Part shown: positions 30,898 through 33,265 of the stretch, piece by piece
How the letters are laid out: each line of letters begins with the position of its first letter
Position numbering within the stretch: position 1 is the stretch's first letter
Origin: Clostridia bacterium
Lineage (GTDB): Bacteria > Bacillota > Clostridia > Oscillospirales > Acutalibacteraceae
Direction: 5' to 3'
Assembly: GCA_017513525.1 (NCBI GenBank)
Contig: JAFXFC010000007.1
Span: 1-33,265 of the forward strand
DNA length: 33,265 bases
The notes under the pieces: generated by a model
Databases searched by the model: none
Told to the model about the DNA's origin: nothing
Seen by the model: only the letters and a program-made list of their open reading frames with translations
Program-made: the position numbers and the translations under genes

Positions 30898-31755
30898 TCA
30901 ATCTTCGGAAAAAAGTAAAGCTATTTTCTGTAAATCTTCAGCATCGAAGAACTCTATTTCAATTTTACCGCCTTTGCCGGAATTTGAAACAACAACCTTT
31001 CTTGCAAGCACCTCAGATAACGCAAGCTCAACCTCATCATAAAACTTTTCTCTTGCTTTTTTCGGTTTTGCTTCCTTTTTGGGCTTGCGAAGCTGCTTAA
31101 CAAGCTGTTCAGTCTGCCTTACGGATAATTGTTTTTCAACAATTTCCTTTGCAATGTCGGATATCTGTTCTTCATCGTCAAGTCCGAGAAGTGCTCTTGC
31201 ATGACCTGCAGAAAGAAGACCGTCCTCTACCATTTTTAATACATCCTGAGGAAGAGCTAAAAGTCTTAAAGCATTGGTTATTGCAGGACGGGATTTTGAA
31301 AGCTTTTCCGAAGCTTCTTCCTGCGTAAGTCCGTATTCTTCGATAAGCTTTTTGATACCTGCGGCCTCTTCTATAGGATTTAGGTCCTCACGCTGTAAAT
31401 TTTCAATAAGTGCTATTGCTGCAGCTTCTGTATCTGTCAGGGATTTTATAATTACGGGAACTTCATTAAGTCCTGCTCTTCTTGCGGCACGGTAGCGTCT
31501 TTCTCCCGCTACGATCCTGTATGAACCGTCTGACATGGGACGCACAAGAAGAGGTTGTAAAATACCGAATTCTCTGATAGATGCTTCAAGCTCTGCCAAA
31601 GCCTCTTCCGAAAACTTTGTTCTCGGCTGTCCGCGGTCGGGCTCTATATCTCCTATAGGGAGTAATACCGAACCGCCCTCAGATAAAGCATCTGATGAAT
31701 TATCAAGAAAAAGACTGTCAAAACCTTTTCCGAGACCGCCTTTTTTTGCTGCCAT
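30898..31755 (-). CDS. parB: Chromosome partitioning protein ParB (Spo0J)
   Basis: A 285-residue CTP-dependent DNA clamp that loads at parS and spreads to organise the origin region. The N-terminal CTPase domain has the box GERRYRAARRAG (84-95) and IENLQREDLNPIEEA. A central helix-turn-helix (about 135-160, TQEEASEKLSKSRPAITNALRLL) binds parS. The C-terminal part dimerises. It starts four bases after the parA stop codon. A parS site lies upstream of parA at 32634. Confidence 0.96.
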   Translation of the reverse strand: MAAKKGGLGKGFDSLFLDNSSDALSEGGSVLLPIGDIEPDRGQPRTKFSEEALAELEASIREFGILQPLLVRPMSDGSYRIVAGERRYRAARRAGLNEVPVIIKSLTDTEAAAIALIENLQREDLNPIEEAAGIKKLIEEYGLTQEEASEKLSKSRPAITNALRLLALPQDVLKMVEDGLLSAGHARALLGLDDEEQISDIAKEIVEKQLSVRQTEQLVKQLRKPKKEAKPKKAREKFYDEVELALSEVLARKVVVSNSGKGGKIEIEFFDAEDLQKIALLFSED

Positions 31756-31759
31756 TTAT

Positions 31760-32530
31760 TTACCTCCTGTTCTGTTTAGACAGAAATTCTTCGGTAAAAT
31801 CAATATATGCTTCTGCACCTTTAGATCTTCTGTCAAAATATATTATGGGCTGACCGAAGCTCGGCGCCTCTGATAATCGTACATTTCTGGGAATTGTGGT
31901 AGAATATACCTTTTTGGGGAAGAATTTCTTTACTTCCTCAACGACCTGTTGTGTTAAATTCAATCTGCCGTCATACATGGTAAGAAGAACACCTTCAAGC
32001 TCAATATAGGGGTTATAAAGTCTTTTAATATTTCTGACGGTAGCCATAAGCTGGGAAAGTCCCTCTAAAGCATAGTATTCACACTGAATGGGAACTAAGA
32101 AAGAATCAGATGCAGTAAGTGCATTGAGTGTTATAAGACCGAGTGACGGGGGGCAGTCAAGGAAAATATAATCGTACTCCTCCCAGACAGCAGCCAAAGC
32201 ATTTTTAAGAAGACTTTCACGGTTTTTAATGTCAATTATTTCAAGCTCTGCACCTGCAAGGTTCATATTTGATACCATGAGATCAACACCTTGAAACTCG
32301 GTATGAATAACAGCATCCTTAGCTTTATTGTTTCCGACAAGTACATCATATGACGATACTTTAATTGCTCTTTTATCTATTCCAAAGCCGCTTGTGGAAT
32401 TTCCCTGAGGGTCAATGTCAACTAAAAGAACCTTCTTACCTTTTGCACCTACGCAGGCGGCAAGATTAACAGCGGTAGTGGTCTTCCCTACTCCGCCTTT
32501 CTGGTTAAGTACGGCAACAGTTTTTGCCAT
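31760..32530 (-). CDS. parA: Chromosome partitioning ATPase ParA (Soj)
   Basis: A 256-residue deviant Walker ATPase that moves ParB-parS complexes and, in Bacillus, also modulates DnaA. The P-loop is KGGVGKTTTAVNLA (11-24). The Walker A' region DIDPQGNSTSGFG and the Walker B strand YIFLDCPPSLG are present. AAGGAGGA precedes ATG 32530. First gene of parA-parB-serS, with its own promoter and parS just upstream. Such pairs usually sit close to oriC, though gidB is not visible here. Confidence 0.96.
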   Translation of the reverse strand: MAKTVAVLNQKGGVGKTTTAVNLAACVGAKGKKVLLVDIDPQGNSTSGFGIDKRAIKVSSYDVLVGNNKAKDAVIHTEFQGVDLMVSNMNLAGAELEIIDIKNRESLLKNALAAVWEEYDYIFLDCPPSLGLITLNALTASDSFLVPIQCEYYALEGLSQLMATVRNIKRLYNPYIELEGVLLTMYDGRLNLTQQVVEEVKKFFPKKVYSTTIPRNVRLSEAPSFGQPIIYFDRRSKGAEAYIDFTEEFLSKQNRR

Positions 32531-32572
32531 CAGCGGCTCCTCCTTTTTATATTATTAATAATTATTAGAACA

Positions 32573-32601
32573 AGTATACCAAACAGCACAGAAAAAATCA
32601 A
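32573..32601 (-). promoter_or_regulatory. parA: parA-parB promoter
   Basis: On the minus strand TTGATT (32601-32596) and TATACT (32578-32573) are separated by 17 bases, about 43 bases before the parA ATG. Confidence 0.65.
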
Positions 32602-32633
32602 TATTTAATACAAATAAAGTAGTCTTAAATAAA

Positions 32634-32649
32634 TGTTTCACGTGAAACA
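32634..32649. promoter_or_regulatory. parS centromere site
   Basis: TGTTTCACGTGAAACA is a perfect 16-bp palindrome identical to the consensus bacterial parS bound by ParB. It sits 33 bases upstream of the parA -35 box and next to its own parAB genes. Confidence 0.97.
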
Positions 32650-32682
32650 AAAAAAGAAGACCGTCGGTTTTCCCGACGGTTC
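32650..32682 (-). terminator. Terminator of the cysteine-rich repeat protein gene
   Basis: ACCGTCGG (32660-32667) pairs with CCGACGGT (32673-32680). On the minus strand a TTCTTTTTTT tract follows. It lies about 20 bases past the stop codon and directly abuts parS. Confidence 0.85.
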
Positions 32683-32702
32683 CGATATTATTCAGATCTT
32701 AC

Positions 32703-33265
32703 TTAGCAGAAGCGTTGAATAAGACCTATGCAATAAGAAATAGTCTTATAGCACTGTTTTATTATTGTGTATACAAACTTGATATCATTTTCTATTTTTG
32801 TTCCCTTGTCAGTATTCTGCTTTTCACCGCAATCTGAGCAGGTTTTATATAATCCGCACTTTGATTTTTTCCAATCGTGACCGTCTGCTTCCCCATTAGT
32901 TTTGCCGCAGGTAAGGCAGGTTTCGGGAGTAGTACAGGTCGCATCTTCCCAGTTGTGACCGAGAGCAGGGATGTCTACTCTGTCGAATTTGAGGAACTTT
33001 TCACATACCGTGCAGTAGTAATTATACTTATATCTGCCTGTTTCCTCGCATGTGGGCTCCCATTCTACCTCAAGAACTGCTTCGCCCATTACATGCCCCA
33101 CTGCTTCACCGTTTGTTTTTCCGCAGGTAAGACAGGTTTCGGGTGTAGTACAGGTAGCTTCCTCCCAGTTGTGACCGAGAGCAGGGATGTCTACTCTGTC
33201 GAATTTAAGGAACTTTTCACATACCGTGCAGTAGTAATTATACTTATATCTGCCTGTTTCCTCGC
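32703..33265 (-). CDS. Cysteine-rich tandem-repeat protein, 5' end outside the window
   Basis: The frame is open to the right edge, so only the C-terminal 187 or so residues are seen. It consists of 72-residue repeats holding CxxC pairs (PETCLTCGKTNGEA, YYCTVCEKFL) and GHNW/GHVMG units. This pattern is common in large surface or secreted proteins of gut Clostridia. The cysteine pairs may bind zinc or form disulphides. The last unit is degenerate (GHDWKKSKCG, TCSDCGEKQ), followed by a lysine/isoleucine-rich tail ending QRFC. A start codon internal to the repeat (GTG 33101) is not the true start. Function unknown. Confidence 0.75.
   Translation of the reverse strand, partial: EETGRYKYNYYCTVCEKFLKFDRVDIPALGHNWEEATCTTPETCLTCGKTNGEAVGHVMGEAVLEVEWEPTCEETGRYKYNYYCTVCEKFLKFDRVDIPALGHNWEDATCTTPETCLTCGKTNGEADGHDWKKSKCGLYKTCSDCGEKQNTDKGTKIENDIKFVYTIIKQCYKTISYCIGLIQRFC
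32905..33265. repeat. 216-bp in-frame tandem repeat
   Basis: Sequence from 32905 recurs from 33121 with few changes, a period of 216 bases or 72 codons. The second copy is cut by the window edge. Near-identity suggests recent duplication, and the true copy number lies beyond the window. Confidence 0.85.

Overview
The window is about 40% GC. Its gene content points to an anaerobic, gut-type member of the Bacillota, class Clostridia, probably Oscillospiraceae/Ruminococcaceae. The signs are the infC-rpmI-rplT operon with a leader attenuator, a T-box in front of asnS, a short MetH paired with MetF, a dockerin-bearing D,D-carboxypeptidase, and strong AAGGAG-type ribosome binding sites. A parA-parB pair next to a perfect parS site at the right end suggests the window lies in the origin-proximal part of the chromosome.

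Left core region (1-11.6 kb): a GPH-family sugar symporter on the minus strand, then infC-rpmI-rplT behind a strong promoter and attenuator. infC most likely starts at AUA. Next come asnS-asnA under an asparagine T-box, a divergent metF-metH operon, a maltose-acetyltransferase-like enzyme, and an FAD oxidoreductase with a C-terminal Rieske domain.

Small-gene accessory stretch (11.6-15.7 kb): an XRE regulator fused to a complete desulfoferrodoxin, an orphan nucleotidyltransferase-fold protein, a VOC protein, a small DUF3784-like membrane protein, a GC-richer manganese catalase, a rhodanese lipoprotein and a stand-alone TipAS domain. Several look like oxidative-stress or small-molecule response genes.

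Integrated defence element (15931-25024): the most notable region. A tRNA-Pro(UGG) gene is cut in its anticodon loop. Its 3' half lies at 15895-15939 and its 5' half at 25016-25055. The two halves share a 9-bp direct repeat and enclose about 9.1 kb. Close to the right junction the insert carries its own complete tRNA-Pro(UGG) (24782-24857), which would replace the broken host gene. The cargo is mostly defence-like: an HTH-DUF3990 toxin-type gene with a small partner and a promoter flanked by operator arms, an Mrr-type restriction nuclease, an hsdM fragment fused by deletion to the C-terminal half of a tyrosine recombinase, a protein with an HEPN-like motif, and a two-gene operon. That operon encodes a zinc-ribbon/PD-(D/E)XK nuclease and a Ser/Thr kinase with an AbiJ-like N-terminal domain, and it is the best candidate here for an undescribed defence system. 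Repeats and a third tRNA-3'-end-like remnant suggest the element is composite.

Right core region (25-33.3 kb): a dockerin/VanY-type carboxypeptidase, a PLP enzyme of the 'aluminium resistance'/methionine gamma-lyase family, then a minus-strand cluster parA-parB-serS-membrane protein with parS upstream. The window ends inside a cysteine-rich repeat protein whose 5' end lies outside.
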